A stretch of 50,602 nucleotides of DNA, from assembly GCA_016124535.1 (NCBI GenBank), contig WGNK01000036.1, positions 1 through 50,602 of the forward strand. The letters are read 5' to 3'. Origin of the DNA: Azospirillum sp. GTDB lineage: Bacteria; Pseudomonadota; Alphaproteobacteria; Azospirillales; Azospirillaceae. Below are positions 25,957-35,655 of this stretch, one piece after another. The notes under the pieces are model-generated. The model ran no database searches. It saw only the letters and a program-made list of their open reading frames with translations, and was not told where the DNA came from. How positions within the stretch are numbered: the stretch's first letter is position 1; every line of letters starts with the position of its first letter. Position numbers and translations under genes: made by a program.

Positions 25957-27372
25957 ATGCCTGAACTGCGGCGCCCGCCGAGCAGGTCCCAACCGCCGGC
26001 CACGCCGCGCCGGCACCCGTGGAAGCAGGGTTGGCCCTTGTCTTTTCTTGCCGATCAATTGCTCGACGAAATCAGCCGACTGTCGTCAGTGCGGCGCTAT
26101 GGCCGGGTTACCGCGGTTCTGGGCCTGCTGGTCGAAGTCGCCGGCATCGAGACGATGCTGTCGCTGGGCGGGCGTTGTGTCATCCATGCGCGCGGCGGTC
26201 GGCAGGTGCCGTGCGAGGTGGTCGGCTTTCGCAATGGGCGCGCGCTGTTGATGCCGCTTGGCACGCTTGAGGGGATCGGATTGGGCTGTCAGGCCGAAGT
26301 CGCCGCCGACCAGGCGGTGGTATGGCCCAGTGCGGCCTGGCTGGGGCGGGTGGTCAATGCTCTGGGCCAGCCGGTCGACGGCAAGGGGCCGCTGGCGATG
26401 GGCAAGCACGCGATGCCGGTCAAGAGCAATCCGCCGCCGGCACATACCCGCACCAGGGTCGGCGCCAAGATGGATTTGGGGGTGCGCGCGATCAACACCT
26501 TCCTGACCTGCTGCAATGGCCAGCGCATGGGCATCTTCGCCGGCTCCGGGGTCGGTAAATCCTCGCTGATGTCGATGCTGGCCAAATTCACCTCGGCCTC
26601 GATTTCGGTGATCGGTCTGGTTGGCGAGCGCGGCCGCGAGCTTCAGGAATTCATCGAGGACGATCTCGGTCCCGAAGGCATGGCCCGCTCGGTGGTGGTG
26701 TGTGCAACCTCCGACGAGCCGCCGCTGATGCGTCGCCAGGCCGCCTATATGACCCTGGCGGTCGCCGAGTATTTCCGCGACCGGGGCCAGGACGTGCTGT
26801 GCATGATCGACAGCATCACCCGTTTCGCCATGGCCCAGCGCGAGATCGGGCTTTCGGCCGGCGAGCCGCCGACCACCAAGGGCTATCCGCCGACCGTATT
26901 TGCCGAGTTGCCCCGGCTGTTGGAGCGCGCCGGCCCCGGTCAGGCCGGCCGGGGCTCGATCACCGGGCTGTTCACCGTGCTGGTCGAAGGCGACGACCAC
27001 AACGAGCCGATCGCCGATGCGGTGCGCGGCATTCTCGACGGCCATATCGTGCTGGAGCGGTTGATCGGCGAGCGCGGGCGCTACCCTGCGATCAATATTC
27101 TGCGCAGCGTCTCGCGCACCATGCCCGGTTGCAATTCGGCCGAAGAGAACACGCTGGTCAACCACGCCCGGCGGCTGCTGTCGTCCTACGACAATATGGC
27201 CGAGATGATCCGGCTCGGCGCCTATCGCCGCGGCAGCGATCCCGAGGTTGACGAGGCGATCCACTACCAGCCGGCGCTGGAGGCCTTTCTGAAGCAGGGC
27301 AAGCGCGAACGTGCCGAACTTGCCGCCGGCTATGCCCAGCTTCGCCAGATTCTGCGCGGAACGCCGAAATGA
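25957..27372 (+). CDS. fliI: Flagellar type III export ATPase
   Basis: A 471-residue ATPase related to F1-beta that energises export of flagellar subunits at the base of the flagellum. Walker A is AGSGVGKS (195-202). [36 protein letters not shown] (Walker B region) and [20 protein letters not shown] are family signatures, and the C-terminus has the helical region before the stop. It overlaps fliJ by four bases. Other flagellar genes must lie elsewhere. [12 protein letters not shown] at the start is a basic extension; an internal start is possible. Confidence 0.96.
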   Translation: MPELRRPPSRSQPPATPRRHPWKQGWPLSFLADQLLDEISRLSSVRRYGRVTAVLGLLVEVAGIETMLSLGGRCVIHARGGRQVPCEVVGFRNGRALLMPLGTLEGIGLGCQAEVAADQAVVWPSAAWLGRVVNALGQPVDGKGPLAMGKHAMPVKSNPPPAHTRTRVGAKMDLGVRAINTFLTCCNGQRMGIFAGSGVGKSSLMSMLAKFTSASISVIGLVGERGRELQEFIEDDLGPEGMARSVVVCATSDEPPLMRRQAAYMTLAVAEYFRDRGQDVLCMIDSITRFAMAQREIGLSAGEPPTTKGYPPTVFAELPRLLERAGPGQAGRGSITGLFTVLVEGDDHNEPIADAVRGILDGHIVLERLIGERGRYPAINILRSVSRTMPGCNSAEENTLVNHARRLLSSYDNMAEMIRLGAYRRGSDPEVDEAIHYQPALEAFLKQGKRERAELAAGYAQLRQILRGTPK

Positions 27373-27818
27373 ATGACCTGCGCGCCGTGATCCGCCTGCA
27401 CCGCTGGCAGCTCGATGAAAAGCAAAGGGCCCTCGCCGAATTGCGCAATCTAGAGGCGCGCTTGCACGCCGAATCCGAACGACTCGAAGAAGAAATTCGC
27501 CGCGAGCAGCAGACGGTCCGCAGCTCCGGCGAGATCGCCTTCACCTATGCAGGTTTCGCCCAAGCCGCGATCGGCCGGCGCGAACGCATCGCCCAATCGA
27601 TCGCCCAGGTCGAGACCCAGGTCGCCGCCGCGGTCGAGGAAATGGCGACGGTTTTCCAGGAGGTCAAACGCTACGAGCTGGCCCAGGAGGAACGCGACCG
27701 CCGCGACCGCGAGAAGCAGCGCCGTCGTGAAACCGCCCTGCTCGACGAGACCGCCGCGGTCGGCTTCCAGCGCAAACGCGCGGATGCCGATGCGGACTCC
27801 GGTGACGCGCCGGGCTGA
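27369..27818 (+). CDS. fliJ: Flagellar export protein FliJ-like
   Basis: A 149-residue, highly charged, almost entirely coiled-coil protein: [39 protein letters not shown] and a basic C-terminal [16 protein letters not shown]. FliJ fits into the FliI ring like the gamma subunit of F1 and links it to FlhA. The sequence alone is low in signature, but start overlap (ATGA) with fliI, length and coiled-coil nature make the call strong. Confidence 0.88.
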   Translation: MNDLRAVIRLHRWQLDEKQRALAELRNLEARLHAESERLEEEIRREQQTVRSSGEIAFTYAGFAQAAIGRRERIAQSIAQVETQVAAAVEEMATVFQEVKRYELAQEERDRRDREKQRRRETALLDETAAVGFQRKRADADADSGDAPG

Positions 27819-27889
27819 GGCCGGGGTCCTGCCGCGACCCGCAAGGGGCCGGGCGGTCCTCGGGGCACAAAGCTGGAGTCTGCCGAAGT

Positions 27890-28633
27890 GTGAGCCGGCA
27901 GCGCGATCGATCGGAAGCAGCGGCAATGCCTGAACCCCAGGGCCCCGACGCCGGAGGCGCCGCCCCATCCCTTGGGGTGGTCATCCCAACCCTGAATGCC
28001 GCGGCGAGTTTGGCCGCCACGCTCGACGCCGCAGTGGCTCTGGGCGCGGCCGAGATCGTGGTCGCGGATGGCGGCTCGACCGACGGCACAGCGATGCTGG
28101 CACGGCGACGGGGCGTGCGGCTGATCGAGGTGGCGCGGGGGCGGGGCGGACAACTCGCCGCCGGCGCCGCCGCGATCACCGCCGACTGGCTGTGCTTTCT
28201 TCACGCCGACACCCGGCTCGACGCTGCCGCCGCTGCCGCGCTGCGCCGCCACATGACGGCCTGCGACGGTCCTGAACGGGCCGGCTATTTCCGCTTCCGG
28301 CTTGACGACGACAGCGCTGCCGCCCGCCGGCTGGAGCGCCTGGTCGCCTGGCGTTGCCGGGTATTCGCCTTGCCTTACGGCGACCAGGGCCTGCTGATCG
28401 CCCGCCAGCTGTTCGACCGCATCGGCGGTTACCGGCCCTTGCCGCTGATGGAGGATGTCGATCTGGTCCGGCGGCTCGGCCGGCGCCTGGTCCGGCTCGA
28501 CGGGGACGCCGTGACCAGTGCTGCGCGTTGGCGCCGCGACGGCTGGTGGCTCCGGAGTGCACGTAATCTCGGTTGCCTGACGCTTTATTTCCTGGGCGTG
28601 CCGCCGGGGGTTTTGCTGCGGCTGTACCGATGA
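27890..28633 (+). CDS. Family 2 glycosyltransferase, TIGR04283 type
   Basis: A protein of about 235-247 residues with a GT-A fold: LGVVIPTLNAAASLAATLDA at the start, EIVVADGGSTDGTAMLARRR, the LCFLHADTRLD metal motif and PLMEDVDLVRRLGR near the end. These match the TIGR04283 family, annotated as glycosyltransferases of possible arsenosugar synthesis and usually paired with TIGR04282 proteins, as here. The real sugar acceptor is unproven. The start is uncertain: GTG at 27890 or ATG at 27926; the domain begins after both. Confidence 0.85.
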   Translation: MSRQRDRSEAAAMPEPQGPDAGGAAPSLGVVIPTLNAAASLAATLDAAVALGAAEIVVADGGSTDGTAMLARRRGVRLIEVARGRGGQLAAGAAAITADWLCFLHADTRLDAAAAAALRRHMTACDGPERAGYFRFRLDDDSAAARRLERLVAWRCRVFALPYGDQGLLIARQLFDRIGGYRPLPLMEDVDLVRRLGRRLVRLDGDAVTSAARWRRDGWWLRSARNLGCLTLYFLGVPPGVLLRLYR

Positions 28634-28657
28634 GAGATCGTCGATGAGAGATCGCCG

Positions 28658-29296
28658 GTGAGGCGCCGCGACACCGTGATCGTGTTCGCCAAAGTGCCGC
28701 GGCTCGGCACGGTGAAAACCCGGCTTGCCGCCGCCCTCGGGGCGGTGCCGGCCCGCCGGGTCTATCTTGCGCTGACCCGGCGCACCCTGGCCGAGACCGG
28801 CCGCGGCGGGCCTTGGCGCACCGTCCTGGCCCTGACCCCGCCCAGGCTTTGCTGGCGGGGCTGGCCACGGCAGCTGCCGACCCTGGACCAGGGCGGGCGC
28901 GACCTCGGTCGGCGCATGGCGCGGTGTCTGCAACGCTTGGCCCGGCCGCGCGCGGTGCTGGTCGGCACCGACATTCCGGAGCTTTCAGCCGCCGCGGTCG
29001 CCCGCGCCTTCGAGGCCCTGGGTGCGGCGGATTTCGTGTTTGGTCCGGCGGAGGACGGCGGCTATTGGTTGATCGGCTGGCATCGCAGGCGCGCCTGGCC
29101 GCTTGGCACCCTGGAAAATATCCGCTGGTCCAGTCGCCACGCGCTATCCGACAGTCTTGCAAGCCTGCCTCGCGGGCGACGCATTGCTCTGATCGACCGG
29201 TTGGGCGATGTCGATGAGCCGACCGACCTCGCGGCTTGGAAAAGCCGCGAAGCACTGCGGCAGAGCCAGCCTGCGAAGCGCCGGGACGGCCCTTGA
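28658..29296 (+). CDS. TIGR04282-type nucleotidyltransferase/glycosyltransferase-like protein (DUF2064)
   Basis: A 212-residue protein of the DUF2064 family: TVIVFAKVPRLGTVKTRLAA at the start, LVGTDIPELSAAAVARAFEA, and FVFGPAEDGGYWLIGWHR in the active region, followed by GTLENIRWSS. The K-x-P-x-x-G-x-V-K-T-R-L opening is diagnostic. Members accompany TIGR04283 glycosyltransferases, and the pair probably acts in one pathway. The start at GTG 28658 is the best available. It lies after a near-exact 14-base repeat, CGATGAGAGATCG twice, at the end of the previous gene. Confidence 0.85.
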   Translation: MRRRDTVIVFAKVPRLGTVKTRLAAALGAVPARRVYLALTRRTLAETGRGGPWRTVLALTPPRLCWRGWPRQLPTLDQGGRDLGRRMARCLQRLARPRAVLVGTDIPELSAAAVARAFEALGAADFVFGPAEDGGYWLIGWHRRRAWPLGTLENIRWSSRHALSDSLASLPRGRRIALIDRLGDVDEPTDLAAWKSREALRQSQPAKRRDGP

Positions 29297-29299
29297 TCC

Positions 29300-29722
29300 C
29301 TAGGAGTCGTCGACCGTTTGTGCACCGAGGTATTTTCCGAGTCGCAGCCTCAGATCCGTTAGCGCCTCGGAAGAATAGCGCTCGCTGAGCCCGGCCCCCC
29401 ATACCGGGTTCGGCCAAGCAGGGTCGTCGCGGTAGCGGGCGACGACATGTATGTGCAACTGCGGCACCAAGTTGCCGAGCGCACCGATATTCAGTTTGTG
29501 CGGTGCGAACAGGCTGGTCATGGCCTGGGAGACCGCCGCGATCTCCTCGATCAGGAGGCTCCGGTCATCCGGAGATAGTTGATATATTTCAGTGACTTCT
29601 GGCCGCACCGGGACCAGAATCAGCCAGCGCCAGAGACGGTTGTCGACCAGCAGGAGCCGCGATAGCTGAAGCCTTCCGATAGTCACGGTATCGGCGGCCA
29701 ATCGCTCGTGAAGGTAAATCAT
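29300..29722 (-). CDS. HIT-domain protein
   Basis: A 140-residue HIT-superfamily protein. The motif is LVPQLHIHVVARYRDDPAWP, the QLHxHVxAR variant found in a common proteobacterial group with only two of the three usual histidines in the H-x-H-x-H triad. It also has the LLVDNRLWRWLILVPVR opening strand pair. HIT proteins hydrolyse or transfer nucleotide groups (dinucleoside polyphosphates, AMP-lysine); the substrate is unknown. It converges with the TIGR04282 gene with three bases between the stops. Confidence 0.82.
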   Translation of the reverse strand: MIYLHERLAADTVTIGRLQLSRLLLVDNRLWRWLILVPVRPEVTEIYQLSPDDRSLLIEEIAAVSQAMTSLFAPHKLNIGALGNLVPQLHIHVVARYRDDPAWPNPVWGAGLSERYSSEALTDLRLRLGKYLGAQTVDDS

Positions 29723-30221
29723 GCGACCTCAAAGTGTTTTCTCGATTGGCGGCGAATGCGCCGAAGATACCAGATATTGGTAAGCCGACCGATTTCGCCT
29801 CTAGCCCTTGAGCTAGCCAGACGAGGCCGGGCAATGATGTCGAAAATTTCCGAATTCCGCCATGAATTCGGAATAAAAGGTCGCCAGTCCTGTTGATGAT
29901 GTCGGAAGGTTGCGGCGCAATACGAAATTGTATAAAACGTTTGGCGGTTCGAATTGGCTCGCTGACAGAACAAAGAAGAGTTTGAGGGGCGGGTTTCCGT
30001 ATCGGTCGACGGCGGCGGCAACGCGGCCGTGAGACAGGCGGGACCCGAAACGGGGTCGTACTCAATACCTTGAAGCGCGAAGCGTCACGGCAAGTCTGAT
30101 GTGGGGTTAGGGCGGCGACTTGAGCCGCCGGCCCATGTCGGGGACTTTAGTCTTGGCTTGGGATCGGGGCCGTTTTCGGCGGCCTCGCGGGCAGATATGT
30201 GCTTGAACAGAAAGAAAGTCG
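29723..30221. other. 499 bases with no supported gene; contains a perfect stem-loop
   Basis: The stretch is less G+C-rich than its surroundings, and open frames are short and unconvincing. A perfect hairpin lies at 29848-29873: TTCCGAATTC pairs with GAATTCGGAA over a six-base loop. On the minus strand ATTTTC follows, so it could terminate an unseen minus-strand RNA that begins near 30000, reading toward the HIT gene. The right part is the 5' region of the beta-glucan synthase gene. Confidence 0.4.
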
Positions 30222-32822
30222 ATGCGCAAGTCAGCTATTGTCGTGCTCCTTTTGGTTGTGATCGGCAATGTTGCGGTCTGGGCTCTTTCGAACCGTCCGG
30301 TCAGTGAGCGGCCCTGGGCCGGCATGATCAGCGGCGTCGGCCTGAGCCCGTTCCAGCATGGCCAGAACCCGATGAGTGGCGATCGCCCGAGCGCCGAGGA
30401 CGTGGAGCACGACCTCGCGGTGCTCGATGGCCAGGTCAAGGGCGTGCGAACCTACAGCGCGGTCAACGGGTCGGAGCTGATCCCGGAGCTTGCGCGCGAC
30501 CACGGCCTGACCGTGACCGCCGGCGCCTGGATCCAGGGCAAGCCGGAGATCGACGAGCCGGAGATCGCCGGCCTGATCCGGCTGGCGCGGGCCAACCGCA
30601 ATGTCCGCCGGGTGCTGGTCGGCAACGAGGCGATCCTGCGCGCCGACGTGACGGTGCCCCAGGCGATCGACTACATCAAGCGGGTCAAGCGTCAGGTCAC
30701 GGTGCCGGTATCCACCGCCGAGCCATGGCATGTCTGGCTGAAGCATCCCGAGCTGGTCGAGGCGGTCGATTTCATCGCGGTGCATTTGCTGCCCTATTGG
30801 GAAGGCGTTCCGGTCGACCAGTCGGTCGCCTATGCGATGAGCCGGTTTCATGAAATCCAGCAGAAATATCCCGGCAAGCACATCCTGATCAGCGAGATCG
30901 GCTGGCCCAGCGAAGGGCCGTGGCGGCGCGGCGCCGAGGCGTCGCTGGTCAACCAGGCGATGTTCACCCGCAACTTCCTCAACGTCGCGGCGCAGGAACG
31001 GCTCGACTACTACATCATGGAAGCGTTCGACCAGCCGTGGAAGCGCACCATCGAAGGCAGCGCCGGCACCGGCTGGGGGCTGTGGGACAGCCACCGCACC
31101 GCGAAGTTCCCGATGTCGGGCGCGGTGATTGAAATGCCGGACTGGCCGGTGATGTGCGCGATCACGGTCGCCATCGCCCTGATGCCGATGATGTGGTTCC
31201 TGCTGCGGCGGCGCGATCTCAAGCCCGGCGGTCTGTTCTTCTATGCCGCGCTGATCCAGGCAGTGGCGTCGGTTCTGGTCTGGACCGCGACCTCGGCGAT
31301 GTCGTCGGGGCTGGCGCTCAGCACCGAGATCGCCTGGAGCCTGCTGATCTTCGCCCAGCTGATCCTGCTCGCGCTGTTGCTGATCGACGGCCATGAACTG
31401 ACCGAGGTGGTGTGGACCGCCGCATTCCGCCGCCGGTTCGAACCGGTCAAGGGCTCGCCGGCGGCGGATGCGCCCAAGGTCTCGATCCATCTGCCGTGCT
31501 ACAACGAGCCGCCGCACATGGTGATGCAGACGCTCGATGCCCTGGCCCGGCTCGACTATCCTGATTTCGAAGTGCTGGTGGTCGACAATAACACCAAGGA
31601 CGAGGCAGTGTGGCGGCCGGTCGAGGCGTTCTGCGAGCAGCTGGGGCCGCGTTTCCGCTTCTTCCATTTGCCGAAATGGCCGGGCTTCAAGGCCGGTGCC
31701 TTGAACTTCGCCCTGACCGAAACCGCGGCCGATGCCCAGATCGTCGCGGTGATCGACAGCGACTATCAGGTATCGCCCGACTGGCTGTCCAGCACCGTGC
31801 CCTATTTCCAGCAGCCCGAGGTCGGCTTCGTGCAGTCGCCCCAGGATTACCGCGACTGGGAAAGCGATACCTTCAAGACCATGATCAACTGGGAATATGC
31901 CGGGTTCTTCCATATCGGCATGGTCCAGCGCAACGAGCAGAACGCGATCATTCAGCACGGCACCATGACCCTGATCCGCAAGAGTGCCTTGGAACGGGTC
32001 GGCAATTGGGCGGAATGGTGCATCACCGAGGATGCCGAACTGGGGCTGCGCCTGTTCCAGGACGGTCTCGAGGCGGTCTATATGCCCGAGAGCTTCGGCA
32101 AGGGCCTGGTGCCCGACAGCTTCTCCGGCTACAAGACCCAGCGGTTCCGCTGGGCCTATGGCGCGGTGCAGATCATGAAGCGCCACTGGCGCGAGCTGCT
32201 GCCCTCGGGCACCCGGCTGTCGAAGGGCCAGAAATACCATTTCGTCACCGGCTGGCTGCCCTGGATCGCCGATGCCGCCCATCTGATCGTCGGGGTCGCC
32301 GCGGTGGTGTGGACGGTGCTGCTGCTGACCTTGCCGAAATATTTCGAATTCCCGCCCAATGCCTTCATGATCCCGACGCTCAGCGTCTTCGCGTTCAAGG
32401 TCGCCGCCTGCCTGGCGCTCTACAAGGCGCGGGTGAAGTGCAGCTTCTTCCAGAAGATCGGCGCCGCCATCGCCGGCATGGCGCTGACCCATACCGTCGG
32501 CCGGGCGGTCTGGCAGGGCCTGTTCACCGCCGGCCGGCCGTTCGTGCGCACGCCTAAATGCGAAAACCAGCCCAAGCTGATGCAGGGCGTGCTGATGGCC
32601 CAGGAGGAACTCGTCCTGATGTCCGGGCTGTGGCTGGCCGCCCTGGCGACCGTGCTGGTGTTCGGCCACGAGAACCGCGACGCTTTCTTGTGGGCCGGCC
32701 TGCTCTGCGTCCAATCACTGCCCTATCTCGCCGCACTGACGACATCGATGATCAACGTCTTCCCCGAGTTCACCCTGCGCCGCCGCCGCCGGGCGGTCTC
32801 GGTGGTCGAAGCCGCCGATTGA
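30222..32822 (+). CDS. GH17-GT2 fusion, beta-(1,3)-glucan synthase-like (NdvB-type) membrane protein
   Basis: An 866-residue inner membrane protein with an N-terminal membrane anchor (KSAIVVLLLVVIGNVAVWAL). A GH17-like periplasmic domain follows (about 33-300) with catalytic-type Glu136 in LVGNEAIL and Glu225 in LISEIGWPSEG. Further membrane segments at about 308-390 lead to a processive GT2 domain: SIHLPCYNEPPH, VLVVDNNTKDE, IDSDYQVSPDW (D-x-D), WCITEDAELGL and the QRFRW motif in KTQRFRWAYG. Then come membrane helices to the C-terminus. This layout matches proteins of Bradyrhizobium NdvB type that build cyclic beta-(1,3)/(1,6) glucans; the GH17 part may transglycosylate or close rings. The product here is inferred. 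Confidence 0.87.
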   Translation: MRKSAIVVLLLVVIGNVAVWALSNRPVSERPWAGMISGVGLSPFQHGQNPMSGDRPSAEDVEHDLAVLDGQVKGVRTYSAVNGSELIPELARDHGLTVTAGAWIQGKPEIDEPEIAGLIRLARANRNVRRVLVGNEAILRADVTVPQAIDYIKRVKRQVTVPVSTAEPWHVWLKHPELVEAVDFIAVHLLPYWEGVPVDQSVAYAMSRFHEIQQKYPGKHILISEIGWPSEGPWRRGAEASLVNQAMFTRNFLNVAAQERLDYYIMEAFDQPWKRTIEGSAGTGWGLWDSHRTAKFPMSGAVIEMPDWPVMCAITVAIALMPMMWFLLRRRDLKPGGLFFYAALIQAVASVLVWTATSAMSSGLALSTEIAWSLLIFAQLILLALLLIDGHELTEVVWTAAFRRRFEPVKGSPAADAPKVSIHLPCYNEPPHMVMQTLDALARLDYPDFEVLVVDNNTKDEAVWRPVEAFCEQLGPRFRFFHLPKWPGFKAGALNFALTETAADAQIVAVIDSDYQVSPDWLSSTVPYFQQPEVGFVQSPQDYRDWESDTFKTMINWEYAGFFHIGMVQRNEQNAIIQHGTMTLIRKSALERVGNWAEWCITEDAELGLRLFQDGLEAVYMPESFGKGLVPDSFSGYKTQRFRWAYGAVQIMKRHWRELLPSGTRLSKGQKYHFVTGWLPWIADAAHLIVGVAAVVWTVLLLTLPKYFEFPPNAFMIPTLSVFAFKVAACLALYKARVKCSFFQKIGAAIAGMALTHTVGRAVWQGLFTAGRPFVRTPKCENQPKLMQGVLMAQEELVLMSGLWLAALATVLVFGHENRDAFLWAGLLCVQSLPYLAALTTSMINVFPEFTLRRRRRAVSVVEAAD

Positions 32823-32833
32823 CCGGAGCAACG

Positions 32834-32860
32834 CTCCAGGGGCCGGGCAGGCCCCTGGAG
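32834..32860 (+). terminator. Stem-loop after the beta-glucan synthase gene
   Basis: CTCCAGGGGCC (32834-32844) pairs perfectly with GGCCCCTGGAG (32850-32860) over a GGGCA loop, starting 12 bases past the stop codon. No T-run follows. The rest of 32861-33164 shows no supported gene and should contain the promoter of the receiver protein. Confidence 0.6.
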
Positions 32861-33164
32861 TCCGGCCTTCGGGTTTGCATTGCGCGGGCGGCGGCATAGC
32901 CCTCTGATCACCGGCCCTGAGCGCCGGATGCCGGGCGGCCGGGCCGCGCTGCGCTGAACACAACGGTAAACAATTGTAACGAGCTTGGCGCTTCGCACTG
33001 GAACCAGGGGCGGCCCTGTGCCATTATTCTTGCCAGTCGTTCGGAAGTGCTGCGATTTCCAGGACAGGAACGGCTTCCAGCGGCAGTTGTACCTTGAGAA
33101 TCAAGGCAAAATTGCCTGCTAAACCGATGAATCGCACACGGCCTGAGATGTCCGTCGGTGAAAA

Positions 33165-33728
33165 TTGACGAACATTTCAGGAGTTCAACCAGATGCCAGG
33201 GATTTGAAACAAATGCGAGAGGCGTCCACTGGGCCGGTAGAAACCGGCAAAGCCATCGACCTTTCCGGCAAACAGTTTCTGGTAGTCGATGATCAGCTTG
33301 TGATGCGGAATCTGGTCTGCGGCATCCTGCGAAGCTTTGGCACTTCGCGGGTGCGAGAGGCGGCCGATGTCGAGTCTGCACTGACCCTGCTGACCGCCAA
33401 AGGTGCCCGGTTCGATTGCGTCATCAGCGATATCGTCATGTCGCCGCGCAACGGCCTGGAACTGGCCAAGGCGATTCGGGTCGGCTATGCCAACCTGCGC
33501 CATGACATTCCGATCGTGCTGCTGACCGGCGTCGCCGATTCGAGCTTCGTCAAGCTGGCGGTCGACCTCGACGTCAACGGCTTCGTGGTCAAGCCGGTGT
33601 CGCCCCAGGGCCTGGCCTCCCGGCTCAATCAGATTTTCACCAAGCCGCCGCGAATCAAGCCGCCCCAGGCCTATGGCCACGTCATCGTCACCGTCGATTC
33701 GGCGATGCCCCGGGCGGCGTCGGCCTGA
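33165..33728 (+). CDS. Stand-alone response regulator receiver protein
   Basis: A CheY-like single-domain protein of up to 187 residues. Receiver elements: acidic pair in FLVVDDQLVMRNLVCGIL, phospho-acceptor Asp89 in CVISDIVMSPRNGLELAKAI, the switch Thr in IVLLTGVADSS and the Lys in FVVKPVSPQGLASRL. About 35 residues precede and 30 follow the domain, with no output domain. Such regulators act by protein contact, for example in motility or phosphorelays. No kinase is adjacent; an orphan kinase is at 39368. The start is uncertain: the TTG at 33165 or the ATG at 33213. Confidence 0.85.
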   Translation: MTNISGVQPDARDLKQMREASTGPVETGKAIDLSGKQFLVVDDQLVMRNLVCGILRSFGTSRVREAADVESALTLLTAKGARFDCVISDIVMSPRNGLELAKAIRVGYANLRHDIPIVLLTGVADSSFVKLAVDLDVNGFVVKPVSPQGLASRLNQIFTKPPRIKPPQAYGHVIVTVDSAMPRAASA

Positions 33729-33833
33729 CCATTCGAGCGGGCGGCCCGTTCGAGCGGGCGGCTGCGGCCGGGCCGAGGGGCCGGCCCAACCGCGACCAGC
33801 CGACGGGACCCGGCGTGACGGCGGGGGCGATGG

Positions 33834-34442
33834 TCAGCGCCCCGCCAGTGCCTTGCGGTTGAAGGCGAGTTGCTCGGGCGACAACTGGAAGCCGACCAGA
33901 ATCTGATAGGCGGCAGCGCTCTGCCCGCCGACCAGGGGGATTTTTTGGTACAGCTCTTCCTTCGAGCCGCTACGGGACTCGTTCGAGGCGAATTCCACCG
34001 TGGTGGAAAAGGTTTCTTTCTTGAGCTGCTGGCGCGCCGGGCCGACGATCGCCACGAAATATTCGAAATTCACGCGATTGCCGCTGAGCGCCGGCCCCTT
34101 TTCGGCGACCAGGGCCAGGTCGAAATTGATGGCTGCGCCGTCGTCCTCGATCTCGCACTTGCCATGAAAATCGACCAGGGCGCCGCGCGCCGCCACGTCG
34201 GTCAGATCGCGGCCCGGCCCGGCGCGGAACAGGGTGATTTGGGCCGCATCCCGCAAGATCGAGACTTTCGGGCAGCCATCGGCGGTTTCCACTGCCTTGT
34301 CCTTGGCCGGGGTGCTGCCGCAGCCCGCGGCGGTGAGGCCGAGCAGGGCCAGGGCAATGGCGCGTGCGGACTTGCCAAGGGCGGCGGTCCCAGGGCAGAA
34401 ACCTGTTTTGCGCTTCATGCTGGTATCCATCGTCGCGGCCAT
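33834..34442 (-). CDS. Hypothetical lipoprotein
   Basis: A secreted protein of about 195-202 residues with a lipoprotein signal: positive start MKRKTG, hydrophobic AIALALLGLTAAG and lipobox LTAAGC, so Cys is expected to be lipidated. The body includes a DGCPKVSILRDAAQITLFR segment, a central VDFHGKCEIEDDGAAINFDL and beta-strand-like stretches. I recognise no domain with certainty; the layout resembles uncharacterised alphaproteobacterial envelope proteins. Three in-frame ATG codons (34442, 34430, 34418) compete and none has a clear ribosome site; the last gives the most ordinary signal peptide. It is divergent from ispH. Confidence 0.72.
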   Translation of the reverse strand: MAATMDTSMKRKTGFCPGTAALGKSARAIALALLGLTAAGCGSTPAKDKAVETADGCPKVSILRDAAQITLFRAGPGRDLTDVAARGALVDFHGKCEIEDDGAAINFDLALVAEKGPALSGNRVNFEYFVAIVGPARQQLKKETFSTTVEFASNESRSGSKEELYQKIPLVGGQSAAAYQILVGFQLSPEQLAFNRKALAGR

Positions 34443-34566
34443 CGGGTGGTTTCGGTGGGAAAGAGTTCGGCAACATTAGAGACCCAGGGCGGCGGAAACA
34501 AGAGTGCGCCGGATTCCTGACACTTTCCGCCCCTAAACCGGGGCGGCTCCAACGGTGGTTACGGTG

Positions 34567-35511
34567 ATGACGAAGCTTCCTTTGACCATTCTGCTTGCCT
34601 GCCCGCGGGGATTTTGTGCGGGCGTCGAACGCGCGATCCAGATCGTTGAGCAGGTGCTGGAGCGTTTCGGCGCACCGGTCTATGTCCGGCACGAAATCGT
34701 TCACAACCGTCACGTCGTCGAGTCGCTGGAGGCCAAGGGCGCCATCTTCGTCGAGGAACTGGACCAGGTCCCCGCCGGCATGCCCGTGGTGTTTTCCGCG
34801 CATGGCGTGCCCAAATCGGTACCGGTCGCCGCCGAGCGTCGCGGCCTGTTCCACGTCGATGCCACCTGTCCCCTGGTCAGCAAGGTTCATCGCGAGGCCG
34901 AGCGTCATTTCCAGGAGGGCCGGCGGATCGTTCTGATCGGCCATGCCGGCCATCCCGAGGTGGTCGGCACCATGGGCCAATTGCCCGAGGGTGCGGTGGT
35001 CCTGGTCGAGACCGTCGAGGATGTCGAAAACCTGGCGGTCGACGATCCCTTCCACCTTGCCTTCGTCACCCAGACCACATTGTCGGTCAGCGATACCGCG
35101 GCGATCGTCGAGGTGCTGCGTCGCCGGTTTCCGGCGGTGGTCGGCCCGCGGCGCGAGGACATCTGCTATGCCACGACCAATCGGCAGACCGCGGTCAAGG
35201 CGATCGCCGGGCGGGTCGACGCGCTGCTGGTGCTGGGCGCGCCGAATTCCTCCAACTCGCTGCGCCTGGTCGAGGTCGCCAGCAGCCACGGCTGTCCGCG
35301 TTCCCGGCTGGTTCAGAGTGCCGCCCAGATCGACTGGCGGTGGCTGGACGGGGTCGCGACGCTCGGGATCACCGCCGGGGCTTCGGCGCCGGAGATTTTG
35401 GTCGATCAGGTGATTGCCGCCGCGCGGGAGCGTTTCGAGGTCTCGGTCGAGGAAATCGTCACCGCGCGCGAGAATGTCGTGTTTCGCCTGCCCAAGACGC
35501 TGAGCGCCTGA
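34567..35511 (+). CDS. ispH: 4-hydroxy-3-methylbut-2-enyl diphosphate reductase
   Basis: A 314-residue iron-sulfur enzyme for the last step of the MEP pathway, making IPP and DMAPP. The three cluster cysteines are in [15 protein letters not shown] (the first cluster Cys is in the GFCAG segment), [14 protein letters not shown] and [12 protein letters not shown]. Further signatures are [11 protein letters not shown] with a substrate His, [19 protein letters not shown] and [10 protein letters not shown]. The length is right. The ATG at 34567 ([10 protein letters not shown]) is chosen over in-frame codons just upstream. Confidence 0.97.
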   Translation: MTKLPLTILLACPRGFCAGVERAIQIVEQVLERFGAPVYVRHEIVHNRHVVESLEAKGAIFVEELDQVPAGMPVVFSAHGVPKSVPVAAERRGLFHVDATCPLVSKVHREAERHFQEGRRIVLIGHAGHPEVVGTMGQLPEGAVVLVETVEDVENLAVDDPFHLAFVTQTTLSVSDTAAIVEVLRRRFPAVVGPRREDICYATTNRQTAVKAIAGRVDALLVLGAPNSSNSLRLVEVASSHGCPRSRLVQSAAQIDWRWLDGVATLGITAGASAPEILVDQVIAAARERFEVSVEEIVTARENVVFRLPKTLSA

Positions 35512-35655
35512 TCCGGACCGCTCCGACATGGGAGCTTTGCGCCGTCTTGCGCCGGGAAGGGCTTGCCGAGGCCGCGCCCGGCGCGAGACCCTGGGCGCGC
35601 CCGGTTGGGTTCGCCGGCGGCAGCAGCCGATCACCAGATGCAAGCGGGGACGACG

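Noticed and set aside
30231..32714. 827-codon minus-strand frame opposite the beta-glucan synthase
   Set aside because: Composition is His/Gln/Asp-rich as typical of antisense frames; all known motifs lie on the plus strand.
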